DNA of 35,003 bases, taken from NCBI GenBank assembly GCA_030840335.1, contig JAUZFR010000161.1:1-35003 (forward strand), written 5' to 3'. The notes beneath the pieces are model-generated. The model did no database searches and was not told where the DNA came from. It saw only the letters and a list, made by a program, of their open reading frames with translations. The translations under genes were made by a program, and so were the position numbers. Each line of letters opens with the position of its first letter. Within the stretch, counting starts at the first letter, position 1. Positions 1 through 9,273 of the stretch are shown piece after piece. The stretch is from Actinomycetota bacterium (lineage in GTDB: Bacteria; Actinomycetota; Actinomycetes; Actinomycetales; Microbacteriaceae).

Positions 1-584
1 TGGACCTTCAGCGGTCAACACACGCTGATGTGGTCGCAGGGCGGGCGCCAGACACTGTTCTTCTCCTCGAGCACCCGTCGGTATATACCGCGGGGAAACG
101 CACCGAGGACTCCGAGAGACCGACCGACGGAACACCCGTTCTCAACGTCGATCGGGGCGGCAAGATCACGTGGCACGGGCCCGGCCAGCTGGTCGGGTAT
201 CCGATTGTGCACCTCCCCGATCCGATCGACGTCGTCGCCTACGTGCGACGACTTGAAGGCGTGATGATCGCTGTTCTCGCCGAACTCGGCGTCGATGCCG
301 GCCGGGTGGAGGGTCGATCCGGTGTGTGGCTGCGCGGCACCGACAAGATCGGCGCAATCGGCATCCGGGTTGCAGAGGGCGTGACCATGCACGGCTTCGC
401 CCTGAACTGCTCCAACTCATTCGACGCGTACGAGCACATCATCGCGTGCGGCATCGCGGATGCCGGTGTCACCAGTATTTCTCGCGAACTCGGACACACA
501 GTCACGCCCGAAGACGTCGTTCCGCTGATTTCCGAGCAGCTCGCCCGAGCGCTCGAGTTCGACTCTCTTGGAGTAGCCAAATGA
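1..584 (+). CDS. lipB: Octanoyltransferase LipB (5' truncated by window edge)
   Basis: The reading frame stays open to base 3 ([34 protein letters not shown]...); [13 protein letters not shown] and [16 protein letters not shown] are LipB-type motifs; ATGA overlap with lipA. Confidence 0.96.
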   Translation, partial: DLQRSTHADVVAGRAPDTVLLLEHPSVYTAGKRTEDSERPTDGTPVLNVDRGGKITWHGPGQLVGYPIVHLPDPIDVVAYVRRLEGVMIAVLAELGVDAGRVEGRSGVWLRGTDKIGAIGIRVAEGVTMHGFALNCSNSFDAYEHIIACGIADAGVTSISRELGHTVTPEDVVPLISEQLARALEFDSLGVAK

Positions 585-1570
585 CGCATCCGATCGAAGG
601 CCGCAAACTTCTGCGCCTCGAAGTCCGCAACGCCGAGACCCCGATCGAGCGCAAGCCCGAGTGGATCAAGACCAAAGCAAAAATGGGCCCGGAATACCGC
701 CAGCTTCAGGAGCTCGTGAAGAGCGAGGGCCTGCACACTGTGTGCCAGGAAGCCGGATGCCCCAATATCTTCGAGTGCTGGGAAGATCGTGAGGCGACCT
801 TCCTGATCGGCGGCTCGCAGTGCACCCGCCGCTGCGATTTCTGCCAGATCGACACCGGCAAACCGGCCGACTATGACACGGATGAGCCGCGTCGCGTCGC
901 CGAGTCGGTCACGGCGATGAACCTGCGGTACGCCACCGTGACGGGTGTCGCTCGCGACGACCTGCCGGATGAGGGCGCATGGCTGCACGCCGAAACTGTG
1001 CGTCAGATCCACACGCAGAACCCCGGCACCGGAGTTGAGATCCTGGCCACGGACTTCTCCGGGAATCCAACCCTTCTGCAGGAGGTCTTTTCGTCGCGAC
1101 CGGAAGTGTTCGCGCACAATGTCGAGACAGTCCCGCGAATCTTCAAGCGCATCCGGCCCGCGTTCCGCTACGAGCGTTCACTTGACGTGATCACGCAAGC
1201 GCGCAACTACGGGCTCATCACCAAGTCGAACCTGATCCTGGGCATGGGCGAGGAACGCGAAGAGATCAGCCAGGCGCTGCGCGACCTGCACGACGCGGGC
1301 ACCGACATCATCACGGTGACGCAGTACCTGCGCCCCACACCGCGACACCTGCCGGTCGCCCGCTGGGTGCGTCCGGAGGAGTTCGTCGAGATCAAGGAGG
1401 AGGCCGAAGAGATCGGCTTCCTCGGAGTGCTCGCGGGACCACTCGTACGCTCCAGCTACCGCGCCGGACGCCTGTGGGCTAAGTCGATGGTCGCCAAGGG
1501 ACGCGAGATCCCGACAGAGCTCGCCTCTCTTGCCGATGCGAGCCTCGGGTTCGCTCAGGCCGTGTCCTGA
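581..1570 (+). CDS. lipA: Lipoyl synthase (radical SAM)
   Basis: [13 protein letters not shown] and [10 protein letters not shown] cysteine motifs; start ATG at 581 overlaps the lipB stop; ORF track start at 326 is too far upstream. Confidence 0.97.
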   Translation: MTHPIEGRKLLRLEVRNAETPIERKPEWIKTKAKMGPEYRQLQELVKSEGLHTVCQEAGCPNIFECWEDREATFLIGGSQCTRRCDFCQIDTGKPADYDTDEPRRVAESVTAMNLRYATVTGVARDDLPDEGAWLHAETVRQIHTQNPGTGVEILATDFSGNPTLLQEVFSSRPEVFAHNVETVPRIFKRIRPAFRYERSLDVITQARNYGLITKSNLILGMGEEREEISQALRDLHDAGTDIITVTQYLRPTPRHLPVARWVRPEEFVEIKEEAEEIGFLGVLAGPLVRSSYRAGRLWAKSMVAKGREIPTELASLADASLGFAQAVS

Positions 1571-1613
1571 GCAGCCGTCCACGGCCGTAGCGAAGGGCCG
1601 TATCCTAAGTACC

Positions 1614-2321
1614 ATGGCACGCGAAAAAGATCCCAAGAAGGTCAAGGAGCCCAACCGGCTGAAGCAGATGTGGGACGTCTTCCAGATGACCCGCCGGTAC
1701 GACTCCAAGATCGTGCTGCTGCTGCTCGTAAGCCTGCTTGGCCCGACCGTCGTCGGTGTCGTTCTCGCGTTCGTTCTGTCGAGCGATCAGGTCTTCGGCT
1801 TCGTTCTGTACATCATCTCTGGCGTACTCGCCGGCGTTCTGATCGTTCTGATCGTGCTCGGACGCCGCGCCGAACGGGCCGCCTACTCCCAGATTGCCGG
1901 ACAACCCGGTGCCGTCGGAGCCGTGCTCAAGAGCTCGGTGCGCCGTGGCTGGCAGGCCAGCGAAATGCCCGTCAACGTCAGCCCGCGAACCCAGGACGCG
2001 GTCTACCGCGCGATCGGCCGCGGTGGAGTCGTGCTCATCGGCGAGGGTCCGAAGTCGCGCACCCAGCGGATGCTCGAAGACGAACGCAGAAGCGTCGCGC
2101 GAGTTCTTCCCAACGTGCCGATCAACTTTCTCTACGTCGGCCCCGACTCGGATTCGGTGCCGCTCTACAAGCTCGCTGGGAGCCTGCGTCGGTTCAAGCC
2201 AGTGCTTCGCAAGAACGAGGTGCTTGCCGTCGGCAATCGGCTGGCGTCTCTGAGCAAGCCGCCGATGGGCATCCCGAAGGGCATTGACCCGTTCAAGGCG
2301 CGCGCTCAGCGACCTCGCTAG
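1614..2321 (+). CDS. DUF4191-family membrane protein
   Basis: MAREKDPKKVKEPNRLKQMWDVFQMTRRYD followed by two hydrophobic segments; position directly after lipA is typical of actinobacteria. Confidence 0.8.
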   Translation: MAREKDPKKVKEPNRLKQMWDVFQMTRRYDSKIVLLLLVSLLGPTVVGVVLAFVLSSDQVFGFVLYIISGVLAGVLIVLIVLGRRAERAAYSQIAGQPGAVGAVLKSSVRRGWQASEMPVNVSPRTQDAVYRAIGRGGVVLIGEGPKSRTQRMLEDERRSVARVLPNVPINFLYVGPDSDSVPLYKLAGSLRRFKPVLRKNEVLAVGNRLASLSKPPMGIPKGIDPFKARAQRPR

Positions 2322-2334
2322 CGCGGCACGCCGG

Positions 2335-2745
2335 TCAGCGCCTGACCAGCACCGTCCCGGCCCAGCGGTCATGGATGCCGCGCTGATCGCGGTCGTAAAT
2401 CACCGCGGGCACCACGATGCCCAGCAGCAGCGTGCGAACGACCGGGCGCCAGAGACCCAGGTAGCCGGGTACAAGCGGAACAACTCGCATGCCGAGCACA
2501 AGGTGCCCGAGGCTTCCGTTAAAGGTCACCAGGAACAGGATCTGCAACACGAGAAAAATCGCCAACGTCCACAGTCCATTGGGATCAGGGCGGAAGAACG
2601 CGAGGGACAGCAGGCTGGCGACCGCCCAATCGATCGCAATTGCCGCGATTCGTCGGCCAATTCGGGCAATCGAACGCGGACCCGCGGCGGGAAGCGAGAG
2701 CCGTTTACCCGGCCAGTCGACGGATGCGGGTGCGGCTTCGGGCAT
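2335..2745 (-). CDS. RDD family membrane protein
   Basis: IGRRIAAIAIDWAVASLLSLAFF and GSLGHLVLGMRVV are RDD-like; convergent with the DUF4191 gene. Confidence 0.85.
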   Translation of the reverse strand: MPEAAPASVDWPGKRLSLPAAGPRSIARIGRRIAAIAIDWAVASLLSLAFFRPDPNGLWTLAIFLVLQILFLVTFNGSLGHLVLGMRVVPLVPGYLGLWRPVVRTLLLGIVVPAVIYDRDQRGIHDRWAGTVLVRR

Positions 2746-2773
2746 CCGGTAATTCTATCCAGCGTCTACTCTC

Positions 2774-2811
2774 GTAACATCACGGAAACAATCGCGTCAC
2801 CGTGGCGAAAT
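2774..2811 (+). promoter_or_regulatory. Candidate GlnR operator with four half-sites upstream of glnA
   Basis: GTAAC-n6-GAAAC-n6-GTCAC-n6-GAAAT read directly at 2774-2778, 2785-2789, 2796-2800, 2807-2811; matches the actinobacterial GlnR consensus gTnAC-n6-GaAAC-n6-gTnAC-n6-GaAAc with one deviation at the last base. Confidence 0.8.
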
Positions 2812-2882
2812 CCCTTCCCCGTAACCTCGACTGAGGCTGCGCCTGCAGTCGCTTAGGTAGCAAGCTCATTGGAGTCCTCCGC

Positions 2883-4307
2883 ATGTTCAAAGATTCTTCC
2901 GAGGTGCTCAAGTTCATCAAGGACGAGGACATCAAGTTCCTTGATATTCGGTTCACCGATCTTCCCGGTGTCCAGCAGCACTTCAACATCCCCGCCTCGA
3001 CCGTCGACGAAGAGTTCTTCTCCGTCGGCCAGCTCTTCGACGGTTCCTCGATTCGCGGGTTCGCGAACATCCACGAATCTGACATGCAGTTGATTCCGGA
3101 TGTCTCGACCGCCTACGTGGACCCCTTCCGCGTCGAGAAGACGCTGATCATGATTTTCGACATCTACAACCCGCGCAACGGCGAGATCTACCACCGCGAC
3201 CCGCGCCAGGTCGCCAAGAAGGCTGAGAAGTACCTCGCCTCCACCGGCATCGCCGACACCGCTTACTTCGCGCCCGAGGCCGAGTTCTACATATTCGACG
3301 ACGTGCGCTACGAGGTGAAGCAGAACGCGAGCTTTTACGCGGTCGACTCGGATGAGGGCGCCTGGAACAGCGGACGCGTCGAAGAAGGCGGAAACCTCGC
3401 CAACAAGACGCCGTACAAGGGCGGTTATTTCCCGGTCAGCCCCGTCGATAAGCAGGCCGACCTTCGCGACGACATCAGCCTCAAGCTGATCGACGCCGGT
3501 CTGATCCTTGAGCGCGCCCACCACGAGGTCGGAACGGGCGGCCAGGCCGAGATCAACTACCGCTTCGACACGATGGTGCACGCGGCAGACGACATCCTGA
3601 AGTTCAAGTACATCGTCAAGAACACCGCACTCGAGTGGGGCAAGGCAGCCACCTTCATGCCGAAGCCGCTCTTCGGCGACAACGGCTCGGGCATGCACAC
3701 CCACCAGTCGCTGTGGAATGGCAGCACCCCGCTGTTCTACGACGAGAGTGGCTACGGCGGACTGTCGGACATCGCGCGCTGGTACATCGGCGGCCTGCTC
3801 AAGCACGCCCCGGCAGTTCTCGCGTTCACGAACCCGACGCTCAACTCCTACCGCCGGCTCATCCCCGGATTCGAGGCGCCCGTCAACCTCGTGTACTCGG
3901 CCGGAAACCGCTCGGCATCCATCCGAATCCCCATCACGGGAACGAACCCGAAGGCCAAGCGCATCGAGTTCCGCGCGCCGGATGCCTCCGGCAACCCGTA
4001 CCTCGCCTTCGCGGCCCAGCTGATGGCCGGCCTCGACGGTATCAAGAACAAGATCGAGCCGCACGAGCCTGTCGACAAGGACCTGTACGAGCTGCCGCCC
4101 GAGGAAGCCAAGAACATCCCGCAGGTTCCCGGCTCACTCGAAGAGGCACTTCAGGCGCTCGAGGCCGACAACGAGTTCCTGACCGCGGGCGGTGTCTTCT
4201 CGCCCGACCTGATCTCGACCTGGATCGCGTACAAGCGCGAGAAAGAGATCATCCCGGCAGCGCAGCGCCCGACGCCGTTCGAGTACGAGCTGTACTTCTC
4301 GGTCTAG
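2883..4307 (+). CDS. glnA: Type I glutamine synthetase (adenylylatable type)
   Basis: [61 protein letters not shown] resembles the tyrosine adenylylation site. Confidence 0.97.
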   Translation: MFKDSSEVLKFIKDEDIKFLDIRFTDLPGVQQHFNIPASTVDEEFFSVGQLFDGSSIRGFANIHESDMQLIPDVSTAYVDPFRVEKTLIMIFDIYNPRNGEIYHRDPRQVAKKAEKYLASTGIADTAYFAPEAEFYIFDDVRYEVKQNASFYAVDSDEGAWNSGRVEEGGNLANKTPYKGGYFPVSPVDKQADLRDDISLKLIDAGLILERAHHEVGTGGQAEINYRFDTMVHAADDILKFKYIVKNTALEWGKAATFMPKPLFGDNGSGMHTHQSLWNGSTPLFYDESGYGGLSDIARWYIGGLLKHAPAVLAFTNPTLNSYRRLIPGFEAPVNLVYSAGNRSASIRIPITGTNPKAKRIEFRAPDASGNPYLAFAAQLMAGLDGIKNKIEPHEPVDKDLYELPPEEAKNIPQVPGSLEEALQALEADNEFLTAGGVFSPDLISTWIAYKREKEIIPAAQRPTPFEYELYFSV

Positions 4308-4316
4308 GTTTCACGT

Positions 4317-4356
4317 CAGAACGGGCCGCACTCCCTCGGGGGTGCGGCCCGTTCTG
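4317..4356 (+). terminator. Rho-independent-like terminator hairpin after glnA
   Basis: Perfect 15-bp inverted repeat CAGAACGGGCCGCAC / GTGCGGCCCGTTCTG starting 10 bases after the glnA stop; no long U-run. Confidence 0.85.
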
Positions 4357-4425
4357 CGTTTGCGTTCCCCGGCGTTTCCCCGCATCCGCCTGTACTCCAC
4401 TCCTACTTACCTGGGCGAGTTCCGG

Positions 4426-5856
4426 TCAGGCAACTGACAGCAGCGACTCCCGCTCGTACACGTCCGTGGAAACCGCGCGCGAGGACCGGCCCAGCGCACG
4501 AACGTCCCAGCCCGCCGCCGTCCATGCACTCGTATTGAGACAGTTGCGGGCATCGATGACGATCGCCCGGTTGCTCAGTTCCGCGAGTTCCGCGGCATCC
4601 GCGTTCACAAATTCGGGCCACTCGGTGAGAACCAGGATGACATCCGCGCCTGTCACGGCATCCGTGACGGAGTCCGCGTAACTGAGGGTGGGAAAGCTTC
4701 TGCGGGCGGTGTCGTTCGCCTCAGGATCGAATACGATCGACTGCGCGCCACGAAGGTGGAGTGCTGCGGCAACGTTAAGGGCCGGCGAGTCGCGCACATC
4801 GTCGGTGTCCGGCTTGAATGCTGCGCCGAGGATGCCGATGCGCTTGTTCAGCACGGACCCGCCGCAGGCTTCGATCGCGAGGTCGACGACTCGCTGGCGC
4901 TGGCTCATGTTGATCTCGTCGACCTGCTGCATGAGCGACGCAGCGGAGAACGCTCCGAGTTCCGTCGCGCGATGCATGAGGGCCCGGATGTCCTTTGGCA
5001 GACATCCGCCGCCGAAACCCAGCCCGGCGTTCAGGAACTGGCGCCCGATGCGGGAATCGTGCCCGAGCGCGTCGGCAAGCACCGATACATCGGCGCCGGC
5101 CGCAACGCAGACCTCGGCGATCGCGTTGATGAACGAGATCTTGGTCGCGAGAAAGGCATTGGCACTCACCTTGACCAATTCCGCCGTCGGCAGGTCGCAC
5201 ACAATGACGGGCGCGCCGGCTGCAATCGGGAGCGCATAGACCTCACGCAAAATGGCCTCGGAGAGCTTCGTCGTGCCGCCGATGACGATGCGATCAGGAG
5301 CAAGTGTGTCCGCGACCGCTTTGCCCTCGCGAAGAAACTCGGGGTTCCACACGACCTCCGCCCGAACGCCCTCCGGCACGTGGTCCCTGATGAGATCCCG
5401 AAGCCGCGCGCCCGTGCCCACTGGCACTGTCGACTTACCGACGATCAGCCCGTCGTGTGTCAGGTTGCGAGCAACGTCGAGCGTTGCCGCTTCGACATAT
5501 GAGGTGTTCGCCGCGTTGCTCCCCCGCTGCTGCGGCGTACCGACACAGATGAAGTGCACGTCTGAGAGCGCTGTCGCATCCGCAAGATCAGTGGTGAATC
5601 TCAAGCGTCCGGATGCAACGTGCTTGCGTAGCAGCTCGGGCAGTCCAGGTTCGAAGAACGGCACGTCCCCAATGCTCAGTGCGGCCACCTTCGCCGGATC
5701 GGAGTCGACCCCGATCACCTCGAATCCCATTTCTGCCATGGCCGCAGCGTGTGTTGCTCCCAGATACCCCGTGCCCACGACGCTGATACGGGGTGGGGTC
5801 TTCTCAGTATTGCGTGACACTTCGCTCTCCCTCATTTTGTGCTTGCGAGTGGTCAT
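4426..5856 (-). CDS. UDP-glucose/GDP-mannose dehydrogenase family protein, likely UDP-glucose 6-dehydrogenase
   Basis: RISVVGTGYLGATHAAAMAEMGFEVIGVD Rossmann motif; GLGFGGGCLPKDIRAL catalytic Cys motif; ILGAAFKPDTDDVRDSPAL. ATGA overlap with upstream gene. Confidence 0.93.
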   Translation of the reverse strand: MTTRKHKMRESEVSRNTEKTPPRISVVGTGYLGATHAAAMAEMGFEVIGVDSDPAKVAALSIGDVPFFEPGLPELLRKHVASGRLRFTTDLADATALSDVHFICVGTPQQRGSNAANTSYVEAATLDVARNLTHDGLIVGKSTVPVGTGARLRDLIRDHVPEGVRAEVVWNPEFLREGKAVADTLAPDRIVIGGTTKLSEAILREVYALPIAAGAPVIVCDLPTAELVKVSANAFLATKISFINAIAEVCVAAGADVSVLADALGHDSRIGRQFLNAGLGFGGGCLPKDIRALMHRATELGAFSAASLMQQVDEINMSQRQRVVDLAIEACGGSVLNKRIGILGAAFKPDTDDVRDSPALNVAAALHLRGAQSIVFDPEANDTARRSFPTLSYADSVTDAVTGADVILVLTEWPEFVNADAAELAELSNRAIVIDARNCLNTSAWTAAGWDVRALGRSSRAVSTDVYERESLLSVA

Positions 5857-7277
5857 GAGGCCCGCCTCAGTTTGAAGCCGTCACCAGGCGTGTTGATCCC
5901 CGCTTTGAACGCGGCGAGCGAATCGGGTCTCGAATCAATTCGCCAGTCGTTTGTGGCAAGTTGCCCTTCCGTGTAACTCGTCACCGCCATGTCGAACCAG
6001 GAGAACCCGAGGATGTCGGCGTTTTCGGGTTTCGCCAGCGCGTCAAACAGGCTCGTGATCCAGGCACTCTTGTGCCCGCCGACCTCAGAGGCGCCAATCT
6101 CGGACAGGAAGATCGGCTTGCTGGTGAGTTGTCGAAGCTGATCGATGCTCGAGCCGAAGGTGTAGTTGAAGCTGAAGTCGTTGTCCGGCTTGTACGCCGG
6201 ACGCAGGTAGCCCGACAACCCGACCCAGTCAACGTACGCGTCGCCCGGATACAGGCTCTTGAGGTAGTCAAGTGACTTGTGCGTTGTGGGGAGGTTGTTG
6301 ATGATGTTCGGTGACCAAATCCAGAAGACGTACTTGTTGGCGCCTTCCGACTGGAAAATGTCGTGAACGTACTTCCACATCTTCACGTAGTCACCGGGGC
6401 TGTTGGAGTTGATCGAGTTGCCCTGGCCGTCGGTTTCCGACCACGGATACCAGACGCCATTCATTTCGTGGTCGAATCGGATGCCGAGAGGCAGTTTCGC
6501 CTTGACGATTGCCCTTGCATATTGGCGCAGGTAGGTGTCGTACTTGCCCGACAGGATCTTCGGAACGGTGTATTCAGGCTCGCTGACGGTGTTGTTCCCT
6601 GCGTCGATAGGACGAGACTCCCAGGTGAGGATCGGCAGCGTGTGGCGTTTCCATGCAGCCTTTACCGCATCGGCGCGATAGGTCTGGTCCCATCCACCGA
6701 AGTAGCCGACGACGTTGGGGCTGGAACCAATCTTTGCCGAGGTGTCATCGAAGGTCGCGAAATTGAAGGGCGCCTGGGCGGTGTACATGCCGAACAGGCG
6801 GGTCGCAGGATGCACGATCGATGAGAGCGACGGGGTCGAAACGGGTGTTGACGCCACCGATAGAGGGGAGCTCGTCGTGATCGATGACGAATGCTGGGCG
6901 GCGGCGCTTGCGGCGGCAGCGGCGGCGGCGCTCCGCTTCAGAGCCGTGAGCTGTCGCTGCGATTCGGTTGCGCGATTCGTTGCCTTGTCGAGGGCCTGTT
7001 GTGCGGTCGCAGCGCGACTCTCCGCGAGTGCGAGCTTCTGCTTGAGCGCGGATACCGAGCTGAGCAGCTGACGCTGTTGCAGGGCCTTCTGCTTGGCGAG
7101 CGCCTCAGCGCGCGCCACCGCCGCACTGATGTGGATCGGACCGACGGGATTCGCGGGCGAGTACCAAACAAAGGCGCTCACCAGCAGCAGCGCCACACCG
7201 ATGGCGATTGCGGCAACAGCCGTCCTACGGGCTTTGCGTGGGGTATGTGCCCACCAGACTCCGGTAATACTAGACAA
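5853..7277 (-). CDS. Membrane-anchored GH26-like glycoside hydrolase with N-terminal coiled coil
   Basis: N-terminal TM (AVAAIAIGVALLLVSAFVWY), Ala/Gln/Lys-rich coiled-coil segment, then FDHEMNGVWYPWSE and FLSEIGASE, both GH26-like catalytic Glu contexts. TTG start overlaps the synthase stop. Confidence 0.85.
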   Translation of the reverse strand: MSSITGVWWAHTPRKARRTAVAAIAIGVALLLVSAFVWYSPANPVGPIHISAAVARAEALAKQKALQQRQLLSSVSALKQKLALAESRAATAQQALDKATNRATESQRQLTALKRSAAAAAAASAAAQHSSSITTSSPLSVASTPVSTPSLSSIVHPATRLFGMYTAQAPFNFATFDDTSAKIGSSPNVVGYFGGWDQTYRADAVKAAWKRHTLPILTWESRPIDAGNNTVSEPEYTVPKILSGKYDTYLRQYARAIVKAKLPLGIRFDHEMNGVWYPWSETDGQGNSINSNSPGDYVKMWKYVHDIFQSEGANKYVFWIWSPNIINNLPTTHKSLDYLKSLYPGDAYVDWVGLSGYLRPAYKPDNDFSFNYTFGSSIDQLRQLTSKPIFLSEIGASEVGGHKSAWITSLFDALAKPENADILGFSWFDMAVTSYTEGQLATNDWRIDSRPDSLAAFKAGINTPGDGFKLRRAS

Positions 7278-8748
7278 GGAACATCGCCTCCACCGCGAAG
7301 ATTGCGAAACCGATCAGATAGGGAAGGGCCGCTTTGGGGTTGAGCCGGCGACGCGTCTGCTTCACCGGTGTTACACGTATGCGCTCGCGAACGAGCACCG
7401 AGCCGGGGGAAAGACTGGCTTCGCTGTCAGAGGTCGACTCGCCCGCCGAATCGACCAGCGCACCGCCGTCAAGACGCCGCAGGACTTCATCGTTCTGTGC
7501 CCCGCCCCCGTAGGCGCCCGTTCGCGTCCCCCAGCCGCTCGCGTGACCCATCCGGAAGAATCCGATGAGGCGGATCGGCATGAGGAACGCCGTGGAGGTG
7601 AGGATGAAGATGGGCAACCGGAGAAAGTCCGAGGGCTTCTCGGAGAGGTGTCGCATCTGTCGGATGGCCATGCTCAGCACGGACGAGACGACCATGAGCC
7701 CGACCACCGTCGCGAGCCCGCTCCCGATGCCATATTCCTTGAGGATCCCCTGATAGAAGTCGTAGCCCTGTCCGGTCAGCGAGCGATAGATCCAGCCACC
7801 GACGACGCCGGCGAGGATGAACGGAAGCAGGATGTCCATGACGAAGAACAACGCGAGCAGTGGCGCGTGTCCGATCATCCACGGGAGCATCCGCAGCGTG
7901 TTGTACTGGCTGCCGCGCGCCCACCGCAACTGCTGTTTGTAGAGCTTCCTGACCTCTAGCGGTGCGTCGGTGTACACGAGGCTCGTGTGCTGGTAGACCG
8001 TGCGAAAACCCTCCTTGAGAGTGAGGTTGGTCAGCGTGCGATCGTCCGAGACCTCGAGGAACACGCCCATGAACTTCTCGGTCATGAACTTCTCCATCAC
8101 TCGGATCATGATCGAACGACGAAAGGCGATCGTTCGCCCGGGAAGGCAGCCGACCTGGCCCAGAACGCTTTGGGTCGGCATCGAGTACAGCGAACGCGAG
8201 TTCTCGAGCCAGTCGGCCCAGCGGGTTATCCAGCTGCGCTCGGGCTCGAGGATGCGCTGTCGCGTCGTCACTCCCCCGACGCGCTCGTCGGCGAACGGTC
8301 GCACGAGTTCTGACAGGGTGTCGTCGGTCCAGACGGTGTCGGAGTCGACCAGCACGGTGATGTCGCCGCTCGACATCTCGGTGCCGATCATGACCGCGTT
8401 GCGCTTGCCAGGGATCGGCGTGTGCACCCACCGCACCAGCGGAGCGAATTCCTCTGAGATGGTTTGAAGCGTGGGGTTTGGCTTGCCATTGATGACCACG
8501 ATGATCTCGCCCGGCTTCTGTTCGACCATGCGACCAAGCACGTCGCGGAACAGATCCTCCGGCTCGTCGACGACGGGCACAACAACGCTCGTCGTGCCGT
8601 GGTACTCGCCGGTGAACGGACGATAACGGCGAGACAGTACGACCTTGGTGATCCAGAGTCCCCAGATGATCGCCGAGTAGACCGCAAAGAGGTAGATCTG
8701 AGGATGGCCCTCGGCGATGTGACGCAGCTGAAGTATGAAAATGAACAC
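7270..8748 (-). CDS. Membrane processive glycosyltransferase family 2, Cps3S/HasA-like polysaccharide synthase
   Basis: SVVVPVVDEP, VLVDSDTVW, VSDDRTLTNLTLKEGF and QQLRWARGSQYN (QxxRW) plus several TM segments. GTG at 8748 with AGGGGC upstream preferred to the TTG at 8790 in the track. Confidence 0.9.
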   Translation of the reverse strand: MFIFILQLRHIAEGHPQIYLFAVYSAIIWGLWITKVVLSRRYRPFTGEYHGTTSVVVPVVDEPEDLFRDVLGRMVEQKPGEIIVVINGKPNPTLQTISEEFAPLVRWVHTPIPGKRNAVMIGTEMSSGDITVLVDSDTVWTDDTLSELVRPFADERVGGVTTRQRILEPERSWITRWADWLENSRSLYSMPTQSVLGQVGCLPGRTIAFRRSIMIRVMEKFMTEKFMGVFLEVSDDRTLTNLTLKEGFRTVYQHTSLVYTDAPLEVRKLYKQQLRWARGSQYNTLRMLPWMIGHAPLLALFFVMDILLPFILAGVVGGWIYRSLTGQGYDFYQGILKEYGIGSGLATVVGLMVVSSVLSMAIRQMRHLSEKPSDFLRLPIFILTSTAFLMPIRLIGFFRMGHASGWGTRTGAYGGGAQNDEVLRRLDGGALVDSAGESTSDSEASLSPGSVLVRERIRVTPVKQTRRRLNPKAALPYLIGFAIFAVEAMFLV

Positions 8749-8820
8749 AGTTGCCCCTAAGCGGAATGTGGGGGATGGAGACTTCCGCAACGTTGGGGAA
8801 CTCGATGGGAGCTTCGGGTT

Positions 8821-8861
8821 GGTTGATTATTCCCACGATTCAAGCGGGAATGCAATCAACC
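8821..8861 (-). promoter_or_regulatory. Hairpin in the leader of the polysaccharide operon
   Basis: Outer stem GGTTGATT (8821-8828)/AATCAACC (8854-8861) and inner stem ATTCCC (8829-8834)/GGGAAT (8846-8851), 2-nt bulge, 11-nt loop. Confidence 0.65.
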
Positions 8862-9193
8862 CCAGTGCGGCCCGGGCGTGTCGTGCCACGCGGGTGTCAG
8901 GCGCTGGTGGGTCGAAATGCTGTCAGCCATTTTGCGGACACCGGCACCGGGGCAGACGCCATCTGATCGCGGAACCGGGCCGACAACCGAATTGCAGAAA
9001 AGACCTGATCACGCGGGGTTCTGATCGGTCTACCCTCCGAGTCGCCGAGTGGTTCTCGCTCGCGAAAGTCCGATAGGAGAAGTGAATGCGATTCAAGCAC
9101 CCGGGGTACGCCGTCCCTGAAAGGGGGTACAGAAAAACTGGGAAAAAATACATTCCTCAAGTGGGGAAATCGGCCCACGTGACGACATTCGAG

Positions 9194-9242
9194 TTGACGC
9201 AAATGGCTGGTTGGGGAGGTTTTTGACGACCATTTGCGTCAA
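9194..9242. repeat. Perfect 13-bp inverted repeat, 23-nt spacer, between glnE and the polysaccharide operon
   Basis: TTGACGCAAATGG (9194-9206) and CCATTTGCGTCAA (9230-9242). Confidence 0.8.
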
Positions 9243-9273
9243 GTCGGCAGGAGGAGGAGGCGGAGGCGGCGAG

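Noticed and set aside
2853-4064. 403-aa minus-strand ORF
   Set aside because: Antisense to glnA, which has clear family motifs; a shadow ORF.
7487-8836. 449-aa minus ORF starting MGIINQPEAPIEFPN in the leader of the synthase
   Set aside because: Downstream part is an out-of-frame Arg-rich shadow of the synthase; a short leader peptide cannot be excluded but is not supported.
8897-9202. 101-aa minus ORF in the long intergenic region
   Set aside because: No RBS, no recognisable domain, atypical composition; treated as noncoding leader.
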